From Acanthaster planci (taxonomy: Eukaryota; Echinodermata; Asteroidea; Valvatida; Acanthasteridae): a DNA stretch of 29,246 nucleotides. Positions 28,959 through 29,246 of the stretch are shown piece by piece. Both the position numbers and the translations under genes were made by a program. Position 1 is the stretch's first letter, and every line of letters begins with the position of its first letter. The notes under the pieces are model-generated. The model saw only the letters and a program-made list of their open reading frames with translations, did no database searches and was not told the origin of the DNA. The stretch covers positions 3,238,074 through 3,267,319 of the forward strand of contig NW_019091418.1 of assembly GCF_001949145.1 (NCBI RefSeq), read 5' to 3'.

Positions 28959-29246
28959 CATGTTCAAGACATGCATCAATTTTAAACTTGATGTATATCT
29001 ATCGCTTACTGTTATTTTTAGGTTTTTTAATGGGGGGGTACACTTTTAAATGACTTTCAGAAGAAATTTCCCTGTAAAAATGATAGCTTCTGCAAATAGT
29101 CCAGAAACTCATTGATGTTTTGAACAATGATTCCTTGACTTCATTATGAAACAAAGCAACTTGATGTTATAATTTTACCCCAGACCTCATTGCATCCAAA
29201 TACGCCTACATATGCATTAAGGTATTAGACGGAGAGAACCCCCCCT
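28959..29246. other. Non-coding A+T-rich DNA at the window end
   Basis: No gene or clear repeat. Short G (29033-29038) and C (29240-29245) homopolymer runs are present. Confidence 0.6.

Noticed and set aside
1-29246. Retrotransposon or viral protein remnants
   Set aside because: I looked for reverse transcriptase, integrase, transposase and helicase motifs in the translated frames and saw none.

Overview
The window looks like non-coding nuclear DNA from a marine invertebrate animal. The grounds are: A+T-rich and locally CpG-poor sequence, no open frame longer than 127 codons on either strand, no compact gene-after-gene layout, several decayed tRNA-derived (SINE-like) units, dispersed repeats, a minisatellite, and short blocks that resemble animal regulatory DNA. 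The palindrome TACATGTA is extremely over-represented (more than 40 copies by eye). I associate such GTACATGTAC-rich DNA with marine invertebrates such as echinoderms, but that is recollection, and I cannot name the species. It is not bacterial, phage or organellar in style. I support no complete protein-coding gene; the window is best read as intergenic space or the inside of a large intron.

Layout. 1-3.9 kb: plain A+T-rich DNA with a pyrimidine-rich stretch, an AP-1-bearing hairpin and one possible terminal exon near 1.05 kb. 3.93-4.44 kb: a CpG-dense patch with a TATA-like box, a GC-rich KLF/SP-like box and a POU octamer. 4.4-9.0 kb: unremarkable DNA, a long alternating purine/pyrimidine tract at 6.8 kb, a 16-bp duplication at 7.65 kb and a tRNA-like SINE head at 7.9 kb. 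9.05-9.48 kb: four tandem copies of a ~107-bp unit. 9.5-13.1 kb: non-coding, with two enhancer-like blocks and one protein-like open frame of unknown meaning. 13.1-15.5 kb: a cluster of tRNA-derived elements, including a tRNA-like sequence that forms one arm of an inverted pair around 14.6 kb. 15.55-15.77 kb: first copy of a dispersed repeat whose second copy is at 27.5-27.8 kb. 17.0 kb: another tRNA-like head. 17.1-21.2 kb: mostly non-coding. 21.2 and 22.25 kb: a pair of diverged direct repeats bracketing a CpG-richer block that is open on both strands. 25.4-27.0 kb: the densest regulatory-looking stretch (homeodomain-type sites, a 14-bp palindrome, a compact inverted-repeat element, a DR1-like nuclear-receptor site and a kappaB-like site). 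27.5-27.8 kb: second dispersed-repeat copy with three consecutive hairpins. 28.7 kb: a perfect CRE.

There are no genes here that can be shown to work together. The strongest signals are repeat biology (TACATGTA, the inverted tRNA-like pair, the ~107-bp array, the hairpin-rich dispersed repeat, the palindromic element) and several candidate cis-regulatory blocks. All counts and alignments were made by eye; nothing was searched against a database.
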